Part shown: in pieces, positions 42,535 to 52,271 of the stretch | How the letters are laid out: every line of letters begins with the position of its first letter | Position numbering within the stretch: position 1 is the first letter of the stretch | Origin: Veillonella dispar | GTDB lineage: Bacteria; Bacillota; Negativicutes; Veillonellales; Veillonellaceae | Direction: 5' to 3' | Assembly (NCBI RefSeq): GCF_900637515.1 | Contig: NZ_LR134375.1 | Coordinates: 124,001 to 188,000, forward strand | Length of the DNA stretch: 64,000 nt | Translations under genes and position numbers: made by a program | Notes under the pieces: generated by a model | Seen by the model: only the letters and a program-made list of their open reading frames with translations | What the model was told of the DNA's origin: nothing | The model's database searches: none

Positions 42535-43797
42535 ATGATTGATTTTTTAAAGAAACAGCTGTTTACCGTCCACCAAAACGGTAAGCAGCAGGTGAGCGAG
42601 GTCTTTAAATATATAGGACCTGGCATCATCGTAACGGTTGGGTTCATCGACCCTGGCAATTGGGCGGCCAATCTCGCTGCTGGTGCTAGTTATGGTTATG
42701 AACTATTGTGGGTAGTTACGCTATCTACGATTATGCTTATTTTATTGCAACATAACGTGGCCCACTTAGGCATTGTACGAGGCCAATGTTTATCCGAATG
42801 TGCTTATGAATTCTTGCCGCGTTACGTGTCTAGGTTCGTATTGAGTACGGCGGGCATTGCAGCGGCAGCGACCGCACTGGCCGAGTTTATCGGTGCAGCC
42901 ATCGCATTGAAAATGCTTTTTGGCATTCCTCTTTTGATAGGTAGTGTTTTGACGGCTATTATCTGTACCATTATGCTCATAACAAACTCTTATCGGAAGC
43001 TAGAGCGTATCATTGCAGGATTCGTATCCCTCATTGCGTTGGCGTACCTCGTAGAGGTCAATATGGTCAATGTAGATTGGGCGGCAGCTGGTATTGGTTG
43101 GGTAGACCCTAAGGTTCCTAATGAATCGATGCTCGTTATTTTGAGTATCTTAGGGGCGGTTATTATGCCTCACAATTTGTTCTTGCACTCAGAAATCATC
43201 CAAAGTCGCCAGTTCAACACGCAAGATCCTTCTGTAATGAAGCGCCAATTGCGTTATGAATTTCTAGACACTCTATTATCTATGGGTATTGGCTGGATGA
43301 TTAACTCCGCCATGATCTTATTGGCGGCGGCAGTGTTCTTTGCTCATGGCATTGAAGTAACGGAGCTTGAACAGGCTGAGGAGTTGTTACGACCTCTCAT
43401 TGGACCTGCAGCAGGCACTATCTTTGCTATCGCATTGCTCTTTGCGGGCTTTGCATCATCTGCTACGGCAGGTATGGCAGGGGCGAGTATCTTTGCCGGT
43501 ATGTTTGGTGAGTCTTACGATATGAAAGACTTTCATACAAGATTAGGCTTGGCATTAACCTATATTCCAGCATTGCTTTTGATTGTATTCGTTACCGATT
43601 CGTTCCAAGCCTTGTTGATCTCTCAAATGTTCTTGAGCTTGCAACTACCTATCACAATTTTCTTGCAGCTTTATATGACTAGTAGCCGCAAGGTAATGGG
43701 GCAATATGCGAACCATACATATACGAATGTACTATTATGGGGCATTGGTATTGTGGTAACTGTTATGAATATCTACTTACTCTATGTAGGCGCATAA
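42535..43797 (+). CDS. mntH: Nramp family divalent metal transporter
   Basis: 420 residues with about 11 membrane segments. The metal-binding motifs of Nramp are intact: DPGN in VGFIDPGNWAANLA (about 37) and MPHN in GAVIMPHNLFLHSE (about 203). It would import Mn(II) or Fe(II) with protons. SD AAGGAG. Downstream of the secreted stalk protein gene and likely co-transcribed with it. Confidence 0.95.
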   Translation: MIDFLKKQLFTVHQNGKQQVSEVFKYIGPGIIVTVGFIDPGNWAANLAAGASYGYELLWVVTLSTIMLILLQHNVAHLGIVRGQCLSECAYEFLPRYVSRFVLSTAGIAAAATALAEFIGAAIALKMLFGIPLLIGSVLTAIICTIMLITNSYRKLERIIAGFVSLIALAYLVEVNMVNVDWAAAGIGWVDPKVPNESMLVILSILGAVIMPHNLFLHSEIIQSRQFNTQDPSVMKRQLRYEFLDTLLSMGIGWMINSAMILLAAAVFFAHGIEVTELEQAEELLRPLIGPAAGTIFAIALLFAGFASSATAGMAGASIFAGMFGESYDMKDFHTRLGLALTYIPALLLIVFVTDSFQALLISQMFLSLQLPITIFLQLYMTSSRKVMGQYANHTYTNVLLWGIGIVVTVMNIYLLYVGA

Positions 43798-43834
43798 CAT
43801 ATAAGCTCATCATTTAAAGCTAATAATGATAGAG

Positions 43835-43862
43835 AAAAAGACCGCGTTGGCGGTCTTTTTTG
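43835..43862 (+). terminator. Terminator of the Nramp gene
   Basis: AAAAAGACCGC-GTTG-GCGGTCTTTTT. Confidence 0.95.
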
Positions 43863-44005
43863 TATTCGGTTATGTATATTGATTATGTAAAAAGCGTATC
43901 CAAGAATACCCATGGGGGCTATAAAATATGTTACAATTAAAGATAGCATAAATCTGTAGGGAGAATTCCCCCACCAGTGTAATAGATAGAAATTAGGAGG
44001 ACCTA

Positions 44006-44608
44006 ATGGCAGACGAAGTAAAAGTACAAGATGCAATGCAATCTGATTTCAGTGTTGTAGTAAACGATATTGCAGAGGAATTATTAACGCGCCTAAATAT
44101 GGATGAGGATGGTTCTATTATCGACATGTTCCAAACTGGTTCATTTGATCCTTGGCAATTATTCGTATTCTTCGGCGCTTTAGAAAAAGCTCTCGTTGAG
44201 TATAGAACTGATAAACGTAAGAAAACAGTTATCGTTCATGCACAACCTGAGGCACTTCTCGGTATTGGCCGCGTAGTAACACCTGTATCTACTATGCTTG
44301 AGCATGTGTTGATGTCTCGCTTGAACGACATGAGCGAAGGTCGACTAGAAACAGGTATGCTTACTGTGTCTGCTGAAAGCATCGATTACGAAGGTGTAAA
44401 CCTTAAAGGTCGTCACGTTGTTATCGTATGTGACCTTGTAGACGAAGATTCTGATTACCTCAAAGAATGCATTAGATTATGTAAAGAATTGAAAGCTAGC
44501 CACGTTGTGGCGGTGCCTCTCATGTTGTGGAATCCTGAGTTGATTGACAATTTGACAGAGGAAACTATCAAGGCGGAATTATCTCATGAAAATCGTCCTC
44601 TCTCCTAG
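44006..44608 (+). CDS. Hypothetical protein with phosphoribosyltransferase-like C-terminal half
   Basis: 200 residues, soluble. The C-terminal segment GRHVVIVCDLVDEDSDYLKECIRLCKELKASHVVAVPLM resembles the type I PRTase core in pattern (strand, acidic pair, helix, Ala-x-x-V strand), but the PRPP loop itself (DDxxTTG) is not conserved. Function unknown. AGGAGG precedes the ATG. Its last 23 bases overlap yaaA, so the two are translated together. Confidence 0.65.
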   Translation: MADEVKVQDAMQSDFSVVVNDIAEELLTRLNMDEDGSIIDMFQTGSFDPWQLFVFFGALEKALVEYRTDKRKKTVIVHAQPEALLGIGRVVTPVSTMLEHVLMSRLNDMSEGRLETGMLTVSAESIDYEGVNLKGRHVVIVCDLVDEDSDYLKECIRLCKELKASHVVAVPLMLWNPELIDNLTEETIKAELSHENRPLS

Positions 44609-45332
44609 TAAGACAAAAACAATTATCGATGCTGCAAAGAATGATGGGGCAGTCAATCATGCAGTTCGAGACGGTCAGTTTCAGCCGCACATCACGCAAG
44701 AGATTGTAAAACATGTACAGTCCCTTGATGTAATGGCCCTTGGCAAGGCTTTAAAGCTAAAGGATGACAAGGCCCAAGCTCTCTTTGATTTCTATCAAGA
44801 TTTTGAATCCCATCCTGTAGGCCTAGCTTGTGAAAGCTACGATGGCATTGCTTTCAAATATTTAGACTGGGCCAACTTGTCTGATGAGGCTAAGGCCTTT
44901 GGTGAAAGCCACCTCGTTGTGATGTCTGCGTTGTACGGCGTTGTAGAGCCTACAATGGGCGTGCGCGATTATCGACTCGATATGGTCGATAAGGTAGGCA
45001 TTAATTTATACGATACGTGGCGTGAAACGGTGGATGCATACTTTCACAAGGAAGATTGGATCCTAAATCTAGCGTCTAAAGAATACGCGAAAATGGTGAA
45101 CCATCCAAAGGTGGTAACCGTTGAGTTTTGGGAATTGCGAGGCGACACGTTTAAACAGATGAGTACGTCCTCCAAAATGAGTCGTGGCATGATGGCTCAT
45201 GCATGTTTGACGGAGCAAGTGAAACATGTACGGGATTTGCCGCGCGAAATCAATGGATTTACCTGTGTTACAGATATCGAATCCATTACCATACCAAGCG
45301 AATCGATGACGGTTCGTTATGAAAGGAAGTGA
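44586..45332 (+). CDS. yaaA: Peroxide stress protein YaaA (DUF328/UPF0246)
   Basis: 248 residues. The N-terminal MKIVLSPSKT and central motifs ESYDGIAFKYLD, VVMSALYGVVEPTMGVRDYRLDM and the C-terminal SKMSRGMMAHACL are characteristic. In E. coli YaaA lowers free iron and protects against peroxide. Overlaps both neighbours (23 bases with the upstream gene, 14 with hydE), so the three form one unit. Confidence 0.93.
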   Translation: MKIVLSPSKTKTIIDAAKNDGAVNHAVRDGQFQPHITQEIVKHVQSLDVMALGKALKLKDDKAQALFDFYQDFESHPVGLACESYDGIAFKYLDWANLSDEAKAFGESHLVVMSALYGVVEPTMGVRDYRLDMVDKVGINLYDTWRETVDAYFHKEDWILNLASKEYAKMVNHPKVVTVEFWELRGDTFKQMSTSSKMSRGMMAHACLTEQVKHVRDLPREINGFTCVTDIESITIPSESMTVRYERK

Positions 45333-46455
45333 TTGTTTGCAAGTGCAAGACATTCTCGCAAAAGACCTCGTTGGCGATGAATGGCTAACAGAGGATGAGC
45401 TAAGATTTCTCATGTCTGTAACTGACGAAGAACAGTTGCAGTTAATATATAAAAAGGCTTATGAAGTAAAGGCGAAATATGTAAAGCCTGTAGCGTATTA
45501 TCGTGGCCTCATCGAGTTCTCGAACCGATGCATTAAAAACTGTAATTACTGCGGCATCCGTCGTGAAAATGACAAGACGGAACGCTTTGATATGAACCGT
45601 GAAGATATCATCAAAATGGCGCAGTGGGCCTATGACCATGAATATGGTTCTATTACGCTCCAATCTGGTGAACGCTGTGATGATGCCTTTGTGGATTATG
45701 TGGTAGATTTAATTCGCGACATTAAAGCCATTGGCGATGGATCCCTTGGCATTACGATGTGCGTAGGGGAACAAAGCGAAGAGGCGTACCGCCGCATGCG
45801 TGAAGCCGGCGCTAGTCGGTATTTATTGCGCATTGAAACAACAAATAAAGAGCTATATCATAAAATTCATCCTCAAGATGAACTACACTCCTTTGAAACG
45901 CGCGTAGAATGCTTACGTAGCTTGCGCCGCGTAGGTTTCCAAGTGGGTACAGGTGTTATGATTGGTTTGCCTGGTCAAACCGAAGAAGACCTTGTAAATG
46001 ATATCTTGTTCTATCGCGATATGGATATCGATATGATTGGCATGGGTCCGTATGTGGTACATCACGATACGCCGCTAGGCCAAGAGGCATTGGCGATGGG
46101 CATCGATGACGAAGCAGGTAAATTGCGCCGCATTCAATTGGGCCTAAAAATGATTGCGTTGACACGGTTATTCTTGAAAGACGTAAATATTGCAGCCACA
46201 ACAGCATTACAAGCGCTTGATAAATTAGGCCGAGAAAAAGGCCTTGCTGCGGGTGCTAATATTTTGATGCCTATTATTACCATTCCGGAACACCGTGCAA
46301 AATATTTGCTGTACGATAACAAACCTTGCGTAGATGATAATGCAGACAAATGTAAAGACTGCTTAACGCGTCGCGTAATGTCCATCGGTGATACCGTAGG
46401 CTGGAAACAAAATGGAGACTCTAAGCACTACGGTAAACGTACGGGAGAGTTTTAG
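45319..46455 (+). CDS. hydE: [FeFe]-hydrogenase maturation radical SAM protein HydE
   Basis: 378 residues from ATG 45319. An alternative TTG start at 45337 follows AAAGGAAG and may be the true one. The radical-SAM cluster Cys are C71, C75, C78 (RCIKNCNYCGIRR), the exact HydE pattern. A second Cys set near the C-terminus, C-x7-C-x2-C (PCVDDNADKCKDC), matches the optional auxiliary cluster of HydE. It helps build the dithiomethylamine/CO/CN ligand set of the H-cluster. hydF, hydG and the hydrogenase genes are not in this window. Confidence 0.94.
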   Translation: MKGSDCLQVQDILAKDLVGDEWLTEDELRFLMSVTDEEQLQLIYKKAYEVKAKYVKPVAYYRGLIEFSNRCIKNCNYCGIRRENDKTERFDMNREDIIKMAQWAYDHEYGSITLQSGERCDDAFVDYVVDLIRDIKAIGDGSLGITMCVGEQSEEAYRRMREAGASRYLLRIETTNKELYHKIHPQDELHSFETRVECLRSLRRVGFQVGTGVMIGLPGQTEEDLVNDILFYRDMDIDMIGMGPYVVHHDTPLGQEALAMGIDDEAGKLRRIQLGLKMIALTRLFLKDVNIAATTALQALDKLGREKGLAAGANILMPIITIPEHRAKYLLYDNKPCVDDNADKCKDCLTRRVMSIGDTVGWKQNGDSKHYGKRTGEF

Positions 46456-46485
46456 AGAGTTTTAGTTTGTATATGAGGTTGTATT

Positions 46486-47151
46486 ATGGAGACAAAATGG
46501 TATTCTGATTTTTGGCGGTTGTTTGCAAGTCCTTTTAAAGGAGGTATTGATCAAGTGGTGCAATCGGGCACTTTGCAAAAAGGTTTCTGGGGAACTGTAT
46601 TCTTATGGGCTATTCCATATATTATATTGGCTTTATTTGGGACTATGTTAATTCCATTTCTCCCTCATAATGAATTTACTGGTTTAACCTATTTAATCGG
46701 TATCGGTGCAAGTTTTATATTTGTTTTTGCATGGCTTATCAGTATCGGTTGGTCCTTTGTAATGGTTGCTATCGGTTCTTATGTATATAACTGGGTCATC
46801 ACTAAGATGGGTGGTACAGACAATGTACAAGCCATTATGAAAGTTAGCTGGTATCTACAAGGGTATGAAGTACTATTATTTAGTATTGGTTATATGATAG
46901 TCTTGATCTTGATGGGGCTATTAGATCTTGTATTCGATAGTAGTGCTATTGCTGGTTTCGTATATTTTGTAGGAACCGTGGCATTAATTATTATTTCTAT
47001 CTGGGTATCCTTAGAACTTATGGCTAGACAAGTCATGATTACTAAAATGAAAGTTTTCATTGCTTGTATCATTACGTCTATCATTTTTGCGATTATCTGG
47101 GCAATCTTCATGGCACTTCTTGGTGGCTGTGCCTCTTTAGTGGGTAGATAA
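46486..47151 (+). CDS. Yip1-like multi-pass membrane protein
   Basis: 221 residues with about five membrane segments after a short amphipathic start (WYSDFWRLFASPFKGGIDQVV), a pattern seen in bacterial YIP1-domain proteins. Function unknown. 30 bases after hydE; it could be the last gene of that unit. Confidence 0.6.
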   Translation: METKWYSDFWRLFASPFKGGIDQVVQSGTLQKGFWGTVFLWAIPYIILALFGTMLIPFLPHNEFTGLTYLIGIGASFIFVFAWLISIGWSFVMVAIGSYVYNWVITKMGGTDNVQAIMKVSWYLQGYEVLLFSIGYMIVLILMGLLDLVFDSSAIAGFVYFVGTVALIIISIWVSLELMARQVMITKMKVFIACIITSIIFAIIWAIFMALLGGCASLVGR

Positions 47152-47180
47152 TACTGATATATAAATTAATATTAATAAAG

Positions 47181-47225
47181 AGTCCTCTTTTTTTGATAAA
47201 TTTTTCGGAAAAAGAGGACTTTTCT
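47181..47225 (+). terminator. Terminator before the EF-G2 gene
   Basis: AGTCCTCTTTTT pairs with AAAAAGAGGACT, followed by TTTCTAT. Confidence 0.85.
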
Positions 47226-47284
47226 ATTTGGGTGTCGAAATGTATTAGCAAAAGCCGTAATTTGCCATTAAGGAGGCGATTCCG

Positions 47285-49351
47285 ATGAAAGAGTACAGTA
47301 GTGATAAATTTAGAAACGTTGCTGTTGTTTCCCACGATGGTGCAGGTAAAACAGCTCTTGTTGAATCCTTGTTGTTAACCTCTGGTGCGGTTGATTTCGT
47401 AGGTAAAGGCCAAGACAATAAACATATTATGGACTTTGAACCTGAAGAAATTAAACGTAACGTAACAATCCAATTGGGCATGGCTCCATGTGAATGGCAT
47501 GACCATAAGGTTAACTTCGTAGATACTCCAGGCTATAATGAATTCCATGGCGAAGTTCGTGCCGCTTTGCGTGCGTGCGATGGTATGTTGATGGTACTAT
47601 CCGCCACATCTGGTGTAGAAACTGACACAGTTCGCGCTTGGGATTATGCAGTGGAATTACAAATGCCACGCATGGCATTTATCAATAAAATGGATGTGGA
47701 TGGTGCCGATTTCTTCGGTACTATTGAAAGAATGCGGGAATTATTTGGCAAAGGCATTATGCCATTGCAGATTCCTATCGGTGAAGGCGCCAACTTTGAA
47801 GGCGTCGTAGACGTAGCAAAAATGACTGCGTTTACTTACAAGGACGGCCAACCAACAGAGATTGCTGTACCAGCTCACCTTATCGAAAAGGCTCAAGAAA
47901 TTCGGGAAATGACCGTAGAAGCCGCGGCTGAAGGTAGCGATGAATTGTTGGAAAAATATTTAGAAGGCGAAGAGTTATCTTTAGAGGAAATTCGCCAAGG
48001 CTTGCGTGAAGGGATGATTAGTGGCCGTGTGTGCCCAATCATGTGTGGCAGTGCCACATCTCGTATTGGCTTAGATCAAGTATTGGATCGTATGATTCGT
48101 TACATGCCGGATGCAACTAAAAAAGTGATGACCGCAACTGATGCGGAAACCGGCGAACAATGTGTAGTACATGTAGACAAACCTTTAACTGCATTCGTAT
48201 TTAAAACATTGTTAGACCCATTCGCAGGCAAACAAAGCTTTGTACGTATCTTCTCTGGTGAACTTAAAGAAGGCGACCGCCTTTATGATGTAAACCAAGG
48301 CGTAGAAGAAAAATGGGGCAAGATGGTTACCCTTATCGGGAAGCAACAAATCCCAGTATCTGCCGCTAAAGCTGGCGATATCGTAGTGATACCGAAATTG
48401 GCTAATGCTAAAACTGGCGATACTTTAACTGCTCCTGACTTTAAAGTAACATACGATGCTATCCGATTCCCTCAACCTCTATACACAGTGGCATTAGAAC
48501 CTGTGAAAAAAGGTGAGGAGGAAAAATTAGCTGGTGCTGTTCTAAAAGTAGCAGAAGAAGATCCTACTTGCGTAGTAGTGAAAAATGCTGAGGCCCGTCA
48601 ACTACAAATCGATTGTATGGGCGAGGTTCATCTCGAGCATATCCTCAACAAAATGGATCGTAAATATGGCGTACAAGCTAAACTTGTGACTCCATACATT
48701 CCATACCGCGAAACCATTAAAGGCTCCGCTGAAACCGAGTCTAAATATAAGAAACAAAGTGGCGGTCATGGTCAATATGGTCACGTTAAGATTCAAGTGG
48801 ACCCATTATATGATGGTACCGAATTTGCGTTCGTAGACAAAATCTTTGGTGGTGCTGTACCTAAACAATACATACCAGCAGTGGAAAAGGGTGCCAAAGA
48901 AACCCTAGATAAAGGCTTAATTGCGGGATATCCTATGATTGGCGTGCAAGTGACACTCTTGGATGGATCTTACCATAGCGTAGACTCCTCAGAGTTAGCA
49001 TTCAAAGTAGCTACGTCACAGGCTATCAAGGATGTAATTCCTAAGGCGAAACCAGTCCTATTAGAACCAATCTATGAAGTTAACGTGTATGCACCAGATG
49101 CTTTCATGGGCGACATCATGGGTGATTTAAATAGCCGTCGAGGTCGTGTATTAGGCATGGAACAAAGTGAAAGAACAGGTATTTCTGTTGTTAAAGCACA
49201 AGTACCATTGGCTGAAATGGCCGACTATGTGACAGCATTGCGCTCCATCACTCAAGGACAAGGCGTATTTAACCGTCAGTTCTATACTTATGAAGAGGTT
49301 CCACATAAGCAAGCGGAAGAAATTATCGCTGCTCATAAGACTCAAGAATAA
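47285..49351 (+). CDS. EF-G-like GTPase (EF-G2 type)
   Basis: 688 residues with all five EF-G domains. G1 is SHDGAGKTAL (canonical EF-G has AHIDAGKTT), the switch I segment reads KRNVTIQLG in place of the RGITI motif, G3 is DTPGYNEF with Tyr replacing the catalytic His, and G4 is NKMD. Domain IV keeps KKQSGGHGQYGHV and domain V keeps RRGRVLGM. These changes mark the EF-G2 paralogue group, not the housekeeping FusA; relatives have weak GTPase activity. Strong SD (AAGGAGG). Single gene. Confidence 0.92.
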   Translation: MKEYSSDKFRNVAVVSHDGAGKTALVESLLLTSGAVDFVGKGQDNKHIMDFEPEEIKRNVTIQLGMAPCEWHDHKVNFVDTPGYNEFHGEVRAALRACDGMLMVLSATSGVETDTVRAWDYAVELQMPRMAFINKMDVDGADFFGTIERMRELFGKGIMPLQIPIGEGANFEGVVDVAKMTAFTYKDGQPTEIAVPAHLIEKAQEIREMTVEAAAEGSDELLEKYLEGEELSLEEIRQGLREGMISGRVCPIMCGSATSRIGLDQVLDRMIRYMPDATKKVMTATDAETGEQCVVHVDKPLTAFVFKTLLDPFAGKQSFVRIFSGELKEGDRLYDVNQGVEEKWGKMVTLIGKQQIPVSAAKAGDIVVIPKLANAKTGDTLTAPDFKVTYDAIRFPQPLYTVALEPVKKGEEEKLAGAVLKVAEEDPTCVVVKNAEARQLQIDCMGEVHLEHILNKMDRKYGVQAKLVTPYIPYRETIKGSAETESKYKKQSGGHGQYGHVKIQVDPLYDGTEFAFVDKIFGGAVPKQYIPAVEKGAKETLDKGLIAGYPMIGVQVTLLDGSYHSVDSSELAFKVATSQAIKDVIPKAKPVLLEPIYEVNVYAPDAFMGDIMGDLNSRRGRVLGMEQSERTGISVVKAQVPLAEMADYVTALRSITQGQGVFNRQFYTYEEVPHKQAEEIIAAHKTQE

Positions 49352-49483
49352 AGTTAAGACCATGTCCACGTACTGTATCAAATACAGTTAGAATCACAAC
49401 AACTGAATAGATAATTGCATATAGTAACAACTTAATAGCATAACAATTGACGTAAGTCATAAATTTGAATAGTATTTTACAGG

Positions 49484-49518
49484 AGCCCTCCATATATGTA
49501 GCGTATGGAGGGCTTTTA
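49484..49518 (+). terminator. Terminator 130 bases after the EF-G2 gene
   Basis: AGCCCTCCATA pairs with TATGGAGGGCT, followed by TTTTACT. A TTGACG hexamer at 49447 lies just before it. The rest of the 306-base gap (49352-49657) shows no gene, only a TATAAT at 49558-49563 that may drive the next gene. Confidence 0.85.
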
Positions 49519-49657
49519 CTATATATGCCTTACCATATTTGCGCCTCATATAAAGCGTATAATGGCTAGTCCTTTATGTATATATGTGCTAACATTAAAG
49601 GTAATATAATTGCTTATATATCAGGTGTTATTTCCATATAACGGGAAAGGATCGTAT

Positions 49658-50134
49658 ATGTTTTTCTCTAGCATTACTGCAGATTATACAAAAATGGGCT
49701 ATCCTAAAGCCATCGTACGAGCTTTAGATTTCTTAAAGAATACAGATTTGAAAGCATTGCCAGGCGGTCGTCATGAAATTGAAGGTGACATGATGTATGC
49801 CAATGTGGACGATGTAGAAACCAAGCTATTTGAAACTACGAAACCTGAATCTCATCGCAACTATGTAGATATTCAATTTATGGTGAGCGGCGAAGAAAAT
49901 ATGGGCTTTTTCGTAGATAAAGGTCTCGTTAAACCTGTTGAATCCTATCCAGAACGAGATTGCTATTTCTATCCAAACGAAGCCGTTGATGAAGGGCACA
50001 TCCACTGTCCGGAAGGGTATTATACGGTATTCTTCCCATCTGATATCCATAGACCTTTGTTAGCGGTTAATGATAAGCCTATTAAAATCCGCAAGGTTGT
50101 TGTAAAAGTGCACGTGGATCTCTTAGGCGAGTAA
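49658..50134 (+). CDS. YhcH/YjgK/YiaL (DUF386) family protein
   Basis: 158 residues from ATG 49658 (GGGAAAGGATCGTAT). Cupin-like beta fold with the family motifs GRHEIEGDMMYANVDD, ESHRNYVDIQFMVSGEE and FFPSDIHRP with metal-binding His/Glu. Members such as NanQ open or anomerise sialic acid and related sugars. No sialic-acid genes are nearby. Four bases before the first EamA permease gene. Confidence 0.9.
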   Translation: MFFSSITADYTKMGYPKAIVRALDFLKNTDLKALPGGRHEIEGDMMYANVDDVETKLFETTKPESHRNYVDIQFMVSGEENMGFFVDKGLVKPVESYPERDCYFYPNEAVDEGHIHCPEGYYTVFFPSDIHRPLLAVNDKPIKIRKVVVKVHVDLLGE

Positions 50135-50138
50135 TCCT

Positions 50139-51032
50139 ATGAAGCGATACGAAGTTATAGGTGTTCTACTAACCCTATTAGGTGCCATTTTATGGGGCGT
50201 ATCAGGTGCTTCAGTACAATTCCTAAGCAACTTTAGGGATATGAACTTAGAATGGCTAGTTACCATGCGATTAATTACAGCAGGGCTATTAACCGTTATC
50301 TATGCGTGGTTTAAGTATGGTAATGCTATCTTTGATGTCTTTCGAAATTTGAAAGATATAGTAGGCCTTATCGTTTTTGGCGTATTTGGTATGGCCTTGT
50401 GCCAATATACATACTTTAAATCCATTGCTTTGGCTGGGGCTGGCATTGCGACGGTACTCCAATACTTGGCGCCATCCATGATTATTATTTATATGCTAGC
50501 ACGTTATGGTAAACGGCCCTCTAAAGGGGAGATTATTTCTGTTATATTGGCCTTGGTAGGTACGATTTGTTTGATGGGGAATGATGGCTTTTCTTTTGAA
50601 AGCTTCCCTCTGGCCGTGCTTATGTGGGGCCTCTTGTCTGCCGTGGGCGTCGCTGTATATAGTGTTTCTCCCGTAGATTTACTATATAAATATGGCACCT
50701 TACCGATTGTAGGCTTTGGTATGCTCCTCAGTGGTATTGTGGCGGCTATCTTGTTCCACCAACCAAATTCGTATGCCTTGTGGGATGTATGGACAGTTAT
50801 TGGCTGTTTCAATGTTGTCTTTCTTGGGACCATTGTATCCTTTAATGCTTATTTAGAAGGTGTTAAGCGCATAGGCGCTGTGCCGGGCTCTATTTTGTCA
50901 TCTATTGAACCGATTTCGGCGGCTTTCTTTGGATGGGCTTTTTTAGACAACCAATTTAGTGCATTAGGGCTAATTGGCATGGCCATGATCATCGCTACTG
51001 TTATTATTATCGCTCTTGAAAAACGTAATTAA
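50139..51032 (+). CDS. EamA/DMT superfamily permease (copy 1)
   Basis: 297 residues, ten membrane segments in two EamA repeats. Motifs include GAILWGVSGASVQFL at the start and GSILSSIEPISAAFFGWAFL (about 248). Drug/metabolite transporter of unknown substrate. Close relative of the next gene (shared WGxSGxSVQ..., ATVLQYxAP, SILSSxEPISAAxFGWA), pointing to a tandem duplication. Confidence 0.9.
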   Translation: MKRYEVIGVLLTLLGAILWGVSGASVQFLSNFRDMNLEWLVTMRLITAGLLTVIYAWFKYGNAIFDVFRNLKDIVGLIVFGVFGMALCQYTYFKSIALAGAGIATVLQYLAPSMIIIYMLARYGKRPSKGEIISVILALVGTICLMGNDGFSFESFPLAVLMWGLLSAVGVAVYSVSPVDLLYKYGTLPIVGFGMLLSGIVAAILFHQPNSYALWDVWTVIGCFNVVFLGTIVSFNAYLEGVKRIGAVPGSILSSIEPISAAFFGWAFLDNQFSALGLIGMAMIIATVIIIALEKRN

Positions 51033-51037
51033 TATAT

Positions 51038-51080
51038 GAGGTCTCTTTGCTGTATATTGCGGTTTAGAGGCCTCTTTGTT
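51038..51080 (+). terminator. Terminator between the two EamA genes
   Basis: GAGGTCTCT pairs with AGAGGCCTC (one G-U), then TTTGTT. It makes the two copies separate or only partly linked units. Confidence 0.75.
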
Positions 51081-51124
51081 ATGATGTTATAGTATTTTAA
51101 TGTCGCATTAGATGGAGGAATTAG

Positions 51125-52066
51125 ATGGGGGAGAAACAGTGGATTGGCATGGCGTTAGCCATTCTAGGAGCCTTGTTTTGGGGCCTTTCAGGCACATCTG
51201 TACAATATCTGGAAGGGGCAAAACACTTAAATGTAGAGTGGCTATTAGAGGTTCGGTTACTCGTGGCCGGGTTCTTGACGATTATATTGGCCTATATGCA
51301 AGATGGGATGCGCATCTTTGATATTTTTAAAAATAAAAAAGACTTTGGTAAATTGCTCATCTTCGGTGTTCTTGGCATCGCTTTAGCGCAGTATACATAC
51401 TTTAGAGCCATCGCTATATCTGGCGTGGGTGTTGCTACGGTCCTTCAATATGTAGCGCCAACGTTGATTATTATTTATCTCTTCCTACGATACTTTAAAA
51501 AGCCATCCCTTGCAGAAACTGGCTGTGTTGTATTAGCCATGATTGGCACCGTTTGTATCGTCTCACAAGATGGATTAGATATGGCAAATATTAATGGTGA
51601 AGCTTTACTGTGGGGACTCATTTCTGCAGCTAGCATCTGTGTCTATACATTGCAACCTATTGAACTATTAAAGAAATATGGCACTACATCGATTGTTGGT
51701 TTTGCCATGTTTATCTGTGGGGTTATTTCGTTAGCCATGTTCCAGCAAATCGATTCTGAAGCAATTTGGGATGGTATGACATGGCTTGGATTATTCGCCA
51801 TTATTATATTGGGGACGGTTGTATCCTTTAATGCTTATATCGAAGGGGTGCGACGGATTGGTGCCGTACAAGGCTCTATTCTTTCTTCGTTGGAACCGAT
51901 TTCAGCCGCTCTATTTGGCTGGGCATTATTGGGAAATGAATTTACCTTTATCGGAATTATAGGTATGATTTGTATCATTGCCACCGTATTCATTATCGCC
52001 TGGGATCGACAACGACAAATCAAACGAGAAGTGCTAGAAAAACTGAACAAAGTAGAGATAAACTAA
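51125..52066 (+). CDS. EamA/DMT superfamily permease (copy 2)
   Basis: 313 residues, ten membrane segments, same architecture as the preceding copy but with a longer charged C-terminus (WDRQRQIKREVLEKLNKVEIN). ATG at 51125 follows GGAGG. Diverged enough that the two may carry different substrates or act together. Confidence 0.9.
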   Translation: MGEKQWIGMALAILGALFWGLSGTSVQYLEGAKHLNVEWLLEVRLLVAGFLTIILAYMQDGMRIFDIFKNKKDFGKLLIFGVLGIALAQYTYFRAIAISGVGVATVLQYVAPTLIIIYLFLRYFKKPSLAETGCVVLAMIGTVCIVSQDGLDMANINGEALLWGLISAASICVYTLQPIELLKKYGTTSIVGFAMFICGVISLAMFQQIDSEAIWDGMTWLGLFAIIILGTVVSFNAYIEGVRRIGAVQGSILSSLEPISAALFGWALLGNEFTFIGIIGMICIIATVFIIAWDRQRQIKREVLEKLNKVEIN

Positions 52067-52091
52067 AGAAACTTAATTAAATAGAAATTAA

Positions 52092-52271
52092 TTAGACAAA
52101 CGAAAACACATATACCATGAGGTATATGTGTTTTTTGTAATCAAATATTATATTTTTTGCTAAGTTAGGATCTAGAATATTTTGTTTATTTATTAATACA
52201 AATGAATTTTCATAGGTATAGAAATTATCTAAATCTATGTAGTGGTAACCTTCGTATTGGTTTTTAGCCAA
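52092..52271 (-). CDS. Small hypothetical protein, possibly a truncated gene
   Basis: 59 residues if started at the TTG at 52271, which overlaps the previous stop (ATTGGCTAA) and has AGAAGGAAGG just upstream. An ATG at 52301 is also open but lacks an SD. The last 13 codons run through the terminator hairpin at 52103-52136 (KKHIYLMVYVFSFV), which suggests that the original 3' end has been lost. No family recognised. Coupled to the small gene at 52264-52452. Confidence 0.4.
   Translation of the reverse strand: MAKNQYEGYHYIDLDNFYTYENSFVLINKQNILDPNLAKNIIFDYKKHIYLMVYVFSFV
52103..52136 (+). terminator. Terminator of EamA copy 2
   Basis: AAAACACATATACC-ATGA-GGTATATGTGTTTT, perfect stem followed by T's on the plus strand. 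On the minus strand the following TTTTCGTTT is a weaker terminator signal. Confidence 0.92.
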
